Assembly (NCBI GenBank): GCA_964560325.1
Contig: CAZLLV010000422.1
Span: 1 to 15,566 of the forward strand
DNA from: CAZLLV01 sp964560325
Lineage (GTDB): Bacteria; Acidobacteriota; Thermoanaerobaculia; Multivoradales; DATKCC01
Direction of reading: 5' to 3'
DNA: 15,566 nt
Positions 7,445 through 15,566 of this stretch are shown one piece after another (the stretch's first letter is position 1; every line of letters begins with the position of its first letter). Below the pieces are notes generated by a model that was given only the letters and a program-made list of their open reading frames with translations, searched no databases and was not told where the DNA came from. The position numbers and the translations under genes are program-made.

Positions 7445-8311
7445 TCAGCCGAGCCCCACGCGCACGTTGTCGATCAATCTCGTCGTGCCGATCCAGACGG
7501 CGATCGGGACGATGACCTCTCCCTCCGGCAGGTGCTCGACCGGCTGGAAGCTGGCGGCGTCCACCACCTCCGCGTAGTCGATGCGCGCCGCCGGCTCCTC
7601 GCCGAGGGCGCCTCGCAGCACCCGCCGGACTTCGTCCGCCGAGCCGCCGGCACCCAGGCGGCGGATCTCCTCTCCGGCAAGCCGGAGCGCCCGGTACAGC
7701 ACCCGCGCCGCCTGCCGCTCCTCGGGGGAGAGGCGGACGTTGCGGGACGACATGGCGACGCCGTCGTCCTCGCGGACGGTCGCGCCGGCGACGATCCGGA
7801 CCCCCAGGAGGAGATCCTCGGCCATGCGCCGGACGACCGCGAGCTGCTGCGCGTCCTTCTCGCCGAACACCGCCAGATCGGGCCGCACGAGGTTCAGGAG
7901 CTTCAGGACCACCGTCGCGACCCCCCGGAAGTGCCCGGAGCGGAAGGCCCCTTCCAGCCCCTCGGCGGGCCCCTCCGGCACGACCCAGGTGGTCTCGCCT
8001 TCGGCGCCGCGGGGATAGAGGGTGCGTTCCTTCGGAAGGAACAGGACGTCGGTGCCGATTTCTTCCAGCAGGGCCGCGTCGCGCTCGGGGGTGCGGGGGT
8101 AGCGCTCGAGGTCCGCGGCCTGGTCGAACTGCGTCGGGTTGACGAAGATCGAGACGACCGTCCGGTCGGCGAGCTCGCGGGCGTGCCGGACGAGCGACAG
8201 GTGCCCCTCGTGGAGCGCGCCCATGGTGGGCACGAAGCCGACGCGTTCGCCCGCGCGCCGGAAGCCGTCGACAGCCTGGCGGATCTCCTCCGCCGTCGTG
8301 GTGGTCCGCAT
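7445..8311 (-). CDS. panC: Pantothenate synthetase PanC (pantoate-beta-alanine ligase)
   Basis: At 288 residues this is the normal PanC length. PanC joins pantoate and beta-alanine with ATP, through pantoyl adenylate, in the cytosol. The HIGH-type ATP motif is P28-T-M-G-A-L-H-E-G-H37. It is followed by VSIFVNPTQF, LERYPRT, FRSGHFRGVATVV, VFGEKDAQQL, and the KMSKS-type loop GVAMSSRNVRLS. The C-terminal dimer domain ends in IDNVRVGLG. The ATG at 8311 has GGTAGG and GGGAGA close upstream. It lies between the deoxynucleoside kinase (85-bp gap containing a hairpin) and panD (41-bp gap), all on the minus strand. panB and panE, which make pantoate, are not in the window. Confidence 0.97.
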   Translation of the reverse strand: MRTTTTAEEIRQAVDGFRRAGERVGFVPTMGALHEGHLSLVRHARELADRTVVSIFVNPTQFDQAADLERYPRTPERDAALLEEIGTDVLFLPKERTLYPRGAEGETTWVVPEGPAEGLEGAFRSGHFRGVATVVLKLLNLVRPDLAVFGEKDAQQLAVVRRMAEDLLLGVRIVAGATVREDDGVAMSSRNVRLSPEERQAARVLYRALRLAGEEIRRLGAGGSADEVRRVLRGALGEEPAARIDYAEVVDAASFQPVEHLPEGEVIVPIAVWIGTTRLIDNVRVGLG

Positions 8312-8339
8312 GCCTACCGATCTCCCCCCTCTCCCTCGA

Positions 8340-8370
8340 TCCCTCTCCCCGCCTCACGGGGGGCGAGGGA
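8340..8370 (-). other. Strong hairpin between the kinase gene and panC
   Basis: On the minus strand TCCCTC-G-CCCC (8370-8360) pairs with GGGG-A-GAGGGA (8350-8340). This gives ten pairs with one mismatch and a nine-base loop. It is about 30 bases before the panC ATG and 27 bases after the kinase stop. No U-tract follows, so it is more likely an mRNA processing or stability element, or a genomic palindromic repeat, than a terminator. The bases between it and panC are almost all purines on the mRNA. Confidence 0.45.
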
Positions 8371-8396
8371 CGCCCCCTCCCGAACCTCTTCCTGCA

Positions 8397-9098
8397 TCAC
8401 GATCTGCCCGAACCGAGGGGCACGAAGTACTCGGTCCCCTTGATCGGCCGCGCTAGCCGGTGGAGCAGCTCGTCCAGGTCTTCCGGCCGGGCCGGAAAGT
8501 CGAGGTGCCGGGTGTCGACCACCAGGAGCGGCGTGCGCTGGTAGTAGTGGTAGTAGTGGTTGTAGGCGTCGATCAGCTCGGACAGGTACTCCCGCGAGAT
8601 CCCCTTCTCCGCCTCGTACAGCTCGTCGAGGTACTGCGGCGAGGCGGCCCGCTCGCGGCTCGCCAGGCGGCGGCGCTTGATGCGGGCGAGGCAGGTGTCG
8701 ACGTCCGCCACCAGGAAGACCACCACGTCGGGCCGCGGCACCTGCGGCTCGAGCAGCGCGAACAGCTTGTCGAACAGCAGCAGCTCGCTGTCGTCGAGGT
8801 TGAGGTAGGCGAAGATCCGGTTCTTCTGGAAGGTGTAGTCGGCGAGGAGCAGACGGTCGAACAGGTCGCGCTGCATCGCGTCCTGCTGCTGCTTGAAGCG
8901 GCTCAGCAGGAAGTAGAGCTCGGTCTGGAAGGCGCTCCCCTCCTTCTCCCGGTAGAACTCGGGCAGGAAGGGGTTGTCCACGTCCTCGAGGAGCTTCACC
9001 CCCTCGAGCCGCGCGGTCAACAGCTCGACCAGGGTCGTCTTGCCGACCCCGATCGGGCCGTCGACCGCGACGCCGTGGCACGGCCGCGGCTCGGCCAC
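8397..9098 (-). CDS. Deoxynucleoside kinase (dGK/dAK family)
   Basis: The protein has 233 residues. It should phosphorylate deoxynucleosides with ATP in the salvage pathway to dNTPs. The P-loop is G14-P-I-G-V-G-K20-T-T. It is followed by the family's N42-PFLPEFY, the FLLSRFKQQQ helix, D87-YTFQKNR, and a basic lid RIKRRRLASRER. The final VPLGSGRS is short. The start is a GTG at 9098 placing the P-loop at the usual distance; the SD is weak. Adenosine or guanosine preference cannot be settled by eye. It is 37 bp after the OPT gene and upstream of panC, so co-transcription is likely. Kinases of this family are often found near folate and pantothenate genes, which fits. Confidence 0.9.
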   Translation of the reverse strand: MAEPRPCHGVAVDGPIGVGKTTLVELLTARLEGVKLLEDVDNPFLPEFYREKEGSAFQTELYFLLSRFKQQQDAMQRDLFDRLLLADYTFQKNRIFAYLNLDDSELLLFDKLFALLEPQVPRPDVVVFLVADVDTCLARIKRRRLASRERAASPQYLDELYEAEKGISREYLSELIDAYNHYYHYYQRTPLLVVDTRHLDFPARPEDLDELLHRLARPIKGTEYFVPLGSGRS

Positions 9099-9135
9099 GC
9101 CGGTGAGGCCCCAGGGCCGCGGTCGGGCCGGGCGG

Positions 9136-11142
9136 TCAGCGGCCGAGCCTCCGGCCGGGCGCCACCGAGACGCGGTAGAGGCCGTACATCACGAGCGCCA
9201 GCAGCACCAGGCCCGGCCAGGTCATGGAGATGTCGCCCCAGAACGCCAGCGGGTTCGGGTTGTCGGTCGTGCCCCAGATGACGATCGGGATGGCGAGCAG
9301 GATGCCGAGGAGGGCTTCGCCGGTGATGAGACCCGCCGCGAACAGCAGGCCGTTCCTCTCGCCGGTCTCGCGCGCCTCCTCGATCGGCGCCTGATCCTGG
9401 TGGCCGCCGCGCAGCGTCGAGCGGGTGTAGACCCGGCCGGCCGCCCAGGCGAGGAGGCCGCCGAGGAGGATCGGCACCTCGAGCTCGAGCGGCAGGTAGA
9501 TGCCGACCGCCACCGCCAGCACCGGGGTGCGGAACGTGCTGCCGCGCTTCTCGAGCCAGAGGTCGAGCACGATGAAGAAGACCGCGACCAGCGCGCCGAT
9601 CGAAACCATGTCCCACGGCAGATCGCGGGCGAAGACGCCGCGCGCCACCGCCGCCATCAGCCCGGCCTGGGGGGCGGCGAGCGGGTTCGGGTGCTCCTCG
9701 GTCGGAATGCCGATGCCGTACGCCTTGAGCATCAACGAGAGGACCGGCGCCATCACCACCGCCGAGGCCACCACGCCGACCACCTGCATGACCTGCTGTT
9801 TCCACGGCGTGGCGCCCAGGATGTACCCGGCCTTGAGATCCTGCATGTTGTCGCCGGCGATGGCCGCGGCGCAGGCGACCACCGCGCCGATGAAGATCGC
9901 CGCCGCCGGGCCGACCGCGCTCTCCGCGCCCATCAGCCAGAGCAGCATCAGCGAGGAGACGAGCACGGTCGCGATCGTCACGCCCGAGATCGGGTTGTTC
10001 GACGAGCCGACGAGGCCGGCCATGTAGCCGGCGACCGCGGCGAACAGGAAGCCGGCGACGAGCATGGCCCCGGCCATCAGCGCCGCGACGCCCGCGCTCT
10101 CGGTGAAGTAGTCGAAGATGAAGAAGAGCGGCACCACCGCCACGACCAGCGCGACGAGCACCCAGTGCATCGGCGCGTCGCGGTCGGTGCGCTCGGTCTC
10201 CGCTTCGCTCGTGGACCGGCCCTTGCGGTAGGCGGCGAGGCCGGAGCGTACGCCGGAGACCAGGCTCTTCCGGAGCTGGACGAGCGCCCACAGACCACCG
10301 ACGGCCATGGCGCCCACACCGAGGTAGCGGGTCTGGCTGCCCCAGATCTCGAACGCCGCGTCCTCGGCGCCCCCGCCGGCGCCGGCGCCCATCGCCGACA
10401 GGATCGGGATCGCGATCCACCAGTTGAGGACGCCGCCGAGGAAGATCAGCACGGCGATGTTCAGGCCCACGATGTAGCCGACCGCGACCAGCGCCGGGGA
10501 GAGGTTGGTGCCGATGTAGGCGATCGAGCCGCCGACCCGCCCGGCGGACGCGGCCACGTCGGACCAGAGCCGAAGCCCGGTCGAGCCGAGCTTGAAGAGG
10601 CCGCCGATCACCGCCGCCCAGGCGATGTAGGCGACGCCCGCGCCGCCCGCCTCGCCGACCTTGAGCACCTCGGCCGTCGCGACGCCCTCGGGGAAGCGGA
10701 GCGGCCGCTCGACGATCAGCGCCCGGCGCAGCGGGATCGTGAAGAGCACCCCCAGGAGGCCGCCGAAGCCGGCGATCATCGTCACCTCCCAGTAGTTGAA
10801 GTCCTGCCAGGTGCCGAGGATGATGAGCGCCGGGATGGTGAAGATGACGCCCGCGGCGAGGCTCTCGCCCGCCGAGGCGGCGGTCTGGACGATGTTGTTC
10901 TCCAGGATGTTCGACTGCCGGAACATGCGCAGCACCGCCATCGAGATGACCGCGGCCGGGATCGACGCCGAGACCGTCATGCCGGCGAACAGGCCGAGAT
11001 AGGCGTTCGCCGCCGCCAGGACAGCCGACAGGACCAGCCCGAGCACGACCGCCTTGATCGTGATCTCGGGGAGCGACTGCGACGCGGGGATGTACGGCGT
11101 CTCGGGGCGTTGGGTCCGGGCGGGTCTCTCGGGGTGCGCCAT
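9136..11142 (-). CDS. OPT-family oligopeptide transporter
   Basis: The 668-residue inner-membrane protein has many hydrophobic segments, about 15 by eye. The first is ITIKAVVLGLVLSAVLAAANAYLGLFAGMTVSASIPAAVISM (residues about 27-69). The family blocks NAYLGLFAGMTVSASIPAAV, ENNIVQTAASAGESLAAGVIFTIPAL, FPEGVATAEVLK and LVGSSNNPISGVTIAT identify the bacterial OPT group, proton-driven importers of small peptides or related compounds. The true start is the ATG at 11142, with GAGAGGAAG just upstream. The frame stays open 62 codons further into the promoter region, but that segment is Arg/Pro-rich and lacks support. It is first in a minus-strand unit with the kinase, panC and panD. The substrate is unknown. 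Confidence 0.95.
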   Translation of the reverse strand: MAHPERPARTQRPETPYIPASQSLPEITIKAVVLGLVLSAVLAAANAYLGLFAGMTVSASIPAAVISMAVLRMFRQSNILENNIVQTAASAGESLAAGVIFTIPALIILGTWQDFNYWEVTMIAGFGGLLGVLFTIPLRRALIVERPLRFPEGVATAEVLKVGEAGGAGVAYIAWAAVIGGLFKLGSTGLRLWSDVAASAGRVGGSIAYIGTNLSPALVAVGYIVGLNIAVLIFLGGVLNWWIAIPILSAMGAGAGGGAEDAAFEIWGSQTRYLGVGAMAVGGLWALVQLRKSLVSGVRSGLAAYRKGRSTSEAETERTDRDAPMHWVLVALVVAVVPLFFIFDYFTESAGVAALMAGAMLVAGFLFAAVAGYMAGLVGSSNNPISGVTIATVLVSSLMLLWLMGAESAVGPAAAIFIGAVVACAAAIAGDNMQDLKAGYILGATPWKQQVMQVVGVVASAVVMAPVLSLMLKAYGIGIPTEEHPNPLAAPQAGLMAAVARGVFARDLPWDMVSIGALVAVFFIVLDLWLEKRGSTFRTPVLAVAVGIYLPLELEVPILLGGLLAWAAGRVYTRSTLRGGHQDQAPIEEARETGERNGLLFAAGLITGEALLGILLAIPIVIWGTTDNPNPLAFWGDISMTWPGLVLLALVMYGLYRVSVAPGRRLGR

Positions 11143-11182
11143 GTTCACTTCCTCTCCGTTCGGGTCGTCCGGGCGCCGGCGC

Positions 11183-11211
11183 GGGGGTCGCGGGGCGGGC
11201 CGGGCGGGGGG
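11183..11211 (+). other. G-quadruplex motif in the OPT leader (opposite strand)
   Basis: Five G-runs of at least three lie close together on the plus strand (GGGGG, GGGG, GGG, GGG, GGGGGG) with spacers of one to four bases. This meets the standard G4 pattern. It sits 41-69 bp upstream of the OPT start codon, on the strand that is template for OPT. GC-rich genomes make such runs by chance, so a function is only a suggestion. Confidence 0.4.
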
Positions 11212-11248
11212 TGCGGTCGAGGTCACCGGGCGGTTGCGGGCGTTAGGA

Positions 11249-11269
11249 TATACTAGCGCCCCGGGGCGC
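11249..11269 (+). promoter_or_regulatory. AT-island -10 element and 14-bp palindrome between divergent genes
   Basis: TATACT (11249-11254) matches the -10 consensus at five of six. It lies in the only AT-rich patch (11243-11255) of the 266-bp gap between the OPT transporter and the NYN-LOTUS gene. Directly after it, GCGCCCCGGGGCGC (11256-11269) is a perfect palindrome at the expected transcription start, a plausible operator. No good -35 is found on the plus strand. The minus strand reads TAGTAT/TATATC here and could serve OPT. GAGGTCACC occurs twice in the gap (11219 and 11331). Confidence 0.35.
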
Positions 11270-11408
11270 CGCGCCACCTTCCGGACCGACCGCGGCGAGC
11301 GACCCCGGCGCACCGCCAGACACCCCACCCGAGGTCACCCCAGCACCGACCGGCGGCCCCTTCGAGAGGCGGCCCCGCGACCCCCCGAAAGACGAAAGGA
11401 ACGACGAG

Positions 11409-12635
11409 GTGAGCCCCTGGTGGTTACGGCCCACGGCCGAGAGCGAGAGCGCCGAAGGTGGCGGGCCCGAGACGGGCGAGACGCCCGGGAAGGCCGAGAA
11501 GGCTGCGAAGCCTGAGAAGCCGGCCGAGGCCGCGAAGGGCGGCGCCGCGGAGGCGCCGGCCCCGGAGAGCGAGCCGGAGAAGCCCACCCCGCGCGCTCGG
11601 CGCCCGAAGAAGGACGCGGCCCCGCCGCCGGCCGAGAAGCAGCAGCCGGCGCGGGGCGAGAAGGCTCCGAAGAAGCGCGAGCCGGCGGCCCAGAAGAAGC
11701 AGACGGCTCCGAAGAAGGAGGCCGCGGGCCGGGACGCCCGGCGCGGCGGCCGCTCCCGCAAGGAGAAGGAGTCCGCGCCGGTCACCCACGACATCACTCC
11801 AGCCGACATCGCGACCATCCACCGCGAGCTGTCGGACGGCCCGGCCGTTTCCGAGGCCGTTCCCGAAAGGACCCCCCACGTGAGCGACGAGAGAAAGATC
11901 GCCCTCTTCTGCGATCTCGAGAACATCGCCCTCGGTGTCCGCGACTCGGACATCAAGAAGTTCGACATCAACCTGGTCCTCGAGCGCCTGCTCGAGAAGG
12001 GCAAGGTGATCGTCAAGCGCGCCTACTGCGACTGGGAGCGCTACAGCGAGTACAAGCGCGCCTTCCACGAGGCGGCGATCGAGATGCTCGACATCCCGCA
12101 GAAGTACTACTCGGGCAAGAACAGCGCCGACATCAAGATGGTGGTCGACGCGATGGACCTGTGCTACTCGAACGAGCACCTCGACACCTTCGTGCTCCTC
12201 TCCGGCGACAGCGACTTCTCGCCGCTCGTCTCGAAGCTGCGCGAGGCGGACAAGTACGTGATCGGCATGGGGGTGAAGAACTCCTCGTCGGCGCTGCTGG
12301 TCGACAACTGCGACGAGTTCATCTACTACGAGGACCTCTGGCGCGACCACCAGAGCGCCCCCGAGGTCGCCGCCGGGGTCAACAAGAAGACGAGCGAGGC
12401 GTTCCGGCTGATGACCGACGCCATCCAGGCGCTCCTGCGCGAGAACAAGGACGTGCTCTGGGGCTCGATGATCAAGCAGACCATGCAGCGCAAGAAGCCC
12501 TCCTTCAACGAGGGCTACTACGGCTACGGCTCCTTCTCCGAGCTGCTCGAAGACGCCGAGCGCCAGAACATCCTCAAGCTGAAAAAAGACCAGCGCTCCG
12601 GCTCGTACGTCGTGACCGGCTTCGCGAAGCGGTAG
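11409..12635 (+). CDS. NYN-domain (PIN-like) nuclease with C-terminal LOTUS/OST-HTH domain
   Basis: The protein has 408 residues. Residues 1-155 are low-complexity and basic (Lys/Ala/Pro/Glu), likely disordered and RNA-binding. Residues 160-312 form a NYN domain, a PIN-like metal nuclease fold. Its acidic residues are D169 in LFCDLENIA, D241 and D247 in ADIKMVVDAMDL, and D267/D269 in LLSGDSDFSPLV. Residues about 328-405 (EAFRLMTDAIQALL to RSGSYVVTG) resemble the OST-HTH/LOTUS RNA-binding domain, a known partner of NYN. Role inferred: RNA cleavage or RNA control. The GTG start has CGAAAGGA eight bases upstream. A second in-frame GTG at 11880, with the same SD and spacing, would give a 251-residue NYN-LOTUS form without the basic tail, the usual size for this family. 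The second MNT-HepT pair follows. Confidence 0.88.
   Translation: MSPWWLRPTAESESAEGGGPETGETPGKAEKAAKPEKPAEAAKGGAAEAPAPESEPEKPTPRARRPKKDAAPPPAEKQQPARGEKAPKKREPAAQKKQTAPKKEAAGRDARRGGRSRKEKESAPVTHDITPADIATIHRELSDGPAVSEAVPERTPHVSDERKIALFCDLENIALGVRDSDIKKFDINLVLERLLEKGKVIVKRAYCDWERYSEYKRAFHEAAIEMLDIPQKYYSGKNSADIKMVVDAMDLCYSNEHLDTFVLLSGDSDFSPLVSKLREADKYVIGMGVKNSSSALLVDNCDEFIYYEDLWRDHQSAPEVAAGVNKKTSEAFRLMTDAIQALLRENKDVLWGSMIKQTMQRKKPSFNEGYYGYGSFSELLEDAERQNILKLKKDQRSGSYVVTGFAKR
11864..11882 (+). promoter_or_regulatory. Internal translation start of the NYN-LOTUS gene
   Basis: CGAAAGGA (11864-11871), an eight-base spacer and GTGAGC reproduce exactly the layout at 11393-11414. The GTG at 11880-11882 is codon 158 of the long frame. 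Translation from here would begin V/M-S-D-E-R-K-I-A-L-F-C-D, precisely at the NYN domain boundary. Either the gene makes two products, or this is the original start and the long form is secondary. Confidence 0.55.
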
Positions 12636-12653
12636 GGCGCGCAAGCGCTTCGC
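12624..12653 (+). other. Hairpin across the NYN-LOTUS stop codon
   Basis: GCGAAGCG (12624-12631) and CGCTTCGC (12646-12653) are exact inverted 8-bp arms around a 14-base loop that contains part of the stop codon. No T-run follows, so rho-independent termination is doubtful. It may pause transcription or protect the mRNA end ahead of the downstream toxin-antitoxin pair. Confidence 0.35.
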
Positions 12654-12673
12654 CGGCCAGCCCTGGGCGCCGG

Positions 12674-12689
12674 TATACTCCGCGCGAGG
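12674..12689 (+). promoter_or_regulatory. Candidate -10 and Shine-Dalgarno for the second MNT-HepT pair
   Basis: TATACT at 12674-12679 matches the -10 consensus at five of six. GAGG at 12686-12689 is eight bases before the ATG. A start near 12686 would leave a leader of about 12 bases. The best -35 (TTCGCC, 12649-12654) is poor and 19 bp away, so the promoter is tentative. If real, the pair has its own transcription rather than depending on the NYN gene. Confidence 0.35.
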
Positions 12690-12697
12690 CTCGTCCG

Positions 12698-13156
12698 ATG
12701 CGGAAGCTCCACAACGATGGTCGTCGGATCGAGGTCGACGACCGCCTGCCCGCGCTCGAAGAGGCGCTGCGGGCGGTCCCCGGCCTCGCCGCGTGCTTCC
12801 TCTTCGGGTCGTACGGCACGGAGTGGCAGACGCCGCTATCCGACGTCGACCTGGCCTTCGTCTTTCGTCGCGAGGAGGCGCCCGACTTCGACGGCGAGAT
12901 CGCACTCATCGGCACCGTCACGGATGCGCTGCGAGAAGACGACGTGTCGGTCACCCACCTGAACCGCGCACCGCTCGCGCTCCGCTTCGACATCCTCTCC
13001 AAGGGCCGGTCGCTCTACGTCTTCGACGAGATCGCCCTGGCCGACTTCATCGAGGAGACGATCGACCGGCACGCGGACTTCGCGGTCGACCGGGATCGCT
13101 TCCTCGCCGAGTACGACCTCGCCCTGGTCGAGGACTACGCCCATGGCACCCGTTGA
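12698..13156 (+). CDS. MNT-family nucleotidyltransferase antitoxin (second pair)
   Basis: The 152-residue protein has the GSX10DXD motif: G37-S38, then D49-V-D51 in LFGSYGTEWQTPLSDVDLAFVF. This places it with minimal nucleotidyltransferases that act as antitoxins to HepT. The place of the third metal-binding carboxylate, which reads AVDLVDL in the first MNT of this window, here reads DVSVTHL. That puts Ser84 in place of Asp; D81 and D82 are nearby. Catalysis may therefore differ or be lost. The C-terminal half (NRAPLALRFDILSKGRSLYVFDE) matches the family. It overlaps the next gene by 14 bp, so the two are co-translated. The start is the ATG with GAGG eight bases upstream; the frame is open further upstream only through the NYN gene. 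Confidence 0.86.
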   Translation: MRKLHNDGRRIEVDDRLPALEEALRAVPGLAACFLFGSYGTEWQTPLSDVDLAFVFRREEAPDFDGEIALIGTVTDALREDDVSVTHLNRAPLALRFDILSKGRSLYVFDEIALADFIEETIDRHADFAVDRDRFLAEYDLALVEDYAHGTR

Positions 13157-13577
13157 TCCCGACAAGCTCCGGCATCACCTCGATTACCTGCGTTCGAACG
13201 TGCGCCACCTCGAGCAGGTCCGTGCCGAAGGGCGGGAGGCGTTCCTCGGCGACGAGCGGACCCAGATGGCCGCCGTGCGGTGGCTCCAGACCGCCATCGA
13301 GGCGCTCCTGGACTGCGGTCACCACGTGATCGCCAGGGAGGGCCTCGGCATCCCGCGACAGTACTCCGACACGATCGTCCTCCTGGTGGAGGCCGGAGTC
13401 CTCGCCAGGCAAGACCGCGACGTTTTCGTGAGCATGGTCCGGTTCCGCAACCGGGCCGTGCACCTGTACGACGAGATCGCCGTGGACGAGATCTGGAAGA
13501 TCATCGAAGGGCACCTCCCCGACTTCGACCGCTTCATCGGCGCCATCGCCGAGCGCTACTTGGCGGGGCAGGCGTAG
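13143..13577 (+). CDS. hepT: HepT-type HEPN ribonuclease toxin (second pair)
   Basis: The 144-residue helical protein carries RX4HXY as R102-N-R-A-V-H107-L-Y109. Arg and His are the predicted RNase residues, and the Tyr is the site AMPylated in the characterised Shewanella HepT. The segment VRWLQTAIEALLDCGHHVIAREGLGIPRQYSDTI matches the HepT core and parallels the first HepT (YLRRALEALMDLGRHLLAKGFGSPVNEYSAI). Its start ATG lies inside the end of the MNT gene (14-bp overlap). The stop is only four bases from the lepA stop on the other strand, so there is no room for a separate terminator. Toxicity is inferred from the family. Confidence 0.88.
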   Translation: MAPVDPDKLRHHLDYLRSNVRHLEQVRAEGREAFLGDERTQMAAVRWLQTAIEALLDCGHHVIAREGLGIPRQYSDTIVLLVEAGVLARQDRDVFVSMVRFRNRAVHLYDEIAVDEIWKIIEGHLPDFDRFIGAIAERYLAGQA

Positions 13578-13581
13578 CCGT

Positions 13582-15402
<1,821 letters not shown>

Positions 15403-15442
15403 GGGGAGGGCTCCCTACGGGGCCGCTCACTCTACCCTACGT

Positions 15443-15468
15443 GTAGGGGCCGAGCCTTGCCTCGGCCC
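15443..15468 (+). repeat. REP-like palindromic unit 1
   Basis: The 26-base unit starts GTAGGGGC and contains the stem GGGCCGAG/CTCGGCCC with a six-base loop, CCTTGC. Its left end is the right half of CCTAC-GT-GTAGG (15436-15447). It differs from unit 2, read in reverse, at a few bases, including a paired change in the stem. It lies about 40 bp upstream of lepA and is noncoding. Confidence 0.6.
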
Positions 15469-15488
15469 GTGGTGAAAAGACCACCGGC

Positions 15489-15514
15489 GGGCGGAGACAA
15501 AGCTCCGCCCCTAC
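15489..15514 (-). repeat. REP-like palindromic unit 2 (inverted copy)
   Basis: Read on the minus strand this unit begins GTAGGGGC and folds GGGCGGAG/CTCCGCCC around CTTTGT. It faces unit 1 across 20 bases that themselves form a hairpin, GTGGT-GAAAAG-ACCAC (15469-15484). The C-G pair at stem position 9 of unit 1 is a G-C pair here. Its outer end forms CCTAC-AGGT-GTAGG (15510-15523). A third, weaker inverted pair, GTAGGA/TCCTAC, spans 15519-15555. No gene is seen in 15403-15566. Confidence 0.6.
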
Positions 15515-15566
15515 AGGTGTAGGAGACGCATCCCGCCGTTGCCGAGGCTTCCTACTGCGCTGCCAA

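Noticed and set aside
8974..11256. A 760-codon plus-strand frame opposite the OPT transporter
   Set aside because: Its product is a Arg/His/Asp/Glu-rich string, typical of the antisense of GC-rich membrane protein genes. OPT is clearly real on the other strand.
9136..11328. A longer OPT start at 11328
   Set aside because: The extra 62 residues are Arg/Pro-rich and cover the intergenic control region. The ATG at 11142 has a strong SD and the normal OPT N-terminus.

Overview
The window looks like a chromosomal segment of a very GC-rich, Gram-negative-type bacterium. My best guess is Acidobacteriota (Thermoanaerobaculia-like). That rests on composition, on a matrixin-type secreted protease with a C-terminal glycine-rich stack domain, and on a secreted M1 peptidase; it is inference, not a phylogenetic result. 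I see no transposase, integrase, phage gene or CRISPR array. No gene-free stretch exceeds 300 bp; the longest is 266 bp, at 11143-11408.

Layout. At the left edge, on the minus strand, is a tightly folded 5' leader (15-80). It hides a Shine-Dalgarno sequence in front of an ATG at 13-11, so a gene probably starts there and leaves the window. A minus-strand run follows at 194-2204: thiG (thiazole synthase), an MNT-HepT toxin-antitoxin pair, and a tRNA-Arg(ACG) with its own sigma70-type promoter. At 2315-3814 (+) is a secreted matrixin-like zinc protease. It converges on a minus-strand pair at 3828-6830: a secreted lipoprotein-like protein and a large M1 metallopeptidase. The next minus-strand unit (6987-11142) reads OPT oligopeptide transporter, deoxynucleoside kinase, panC, panD. 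Divergent from it, on the plus strand, is a NYN-LOTUS RNA-binding/nuclease protein (11409-12635), then a second MNT-HepT pair (12698-13577). Finally lepA (elongation factor 4) lies on the minus strand (13582-15402), and the right edge (15436-15555) holds palindromic REP-like repeats.

How the genes fit together. panC and panD provide two steps of pantothenate/CoA synthesis; panB is not in the window. The OPT transporter and the two exported peptidases suggest peptide scavenging. The two MNT-HepT pairs and the NYN-LOTUS protein form an RNA-centred defence or stress theme: each HepT is a predicted HEPN ribonuclease silenced by a nucleotidyltransferase antitoxin.

Most worth a second look: the SD-sequestering leader at the left edge; the two identical translation starts (same 8-nt SD, same 8-nt spacer, GTGAGC) inside the NYN-LOTUS gene; the missing third carboxylate in the second MNT antitoxin; and the covarying inverted REP units next to lepA.
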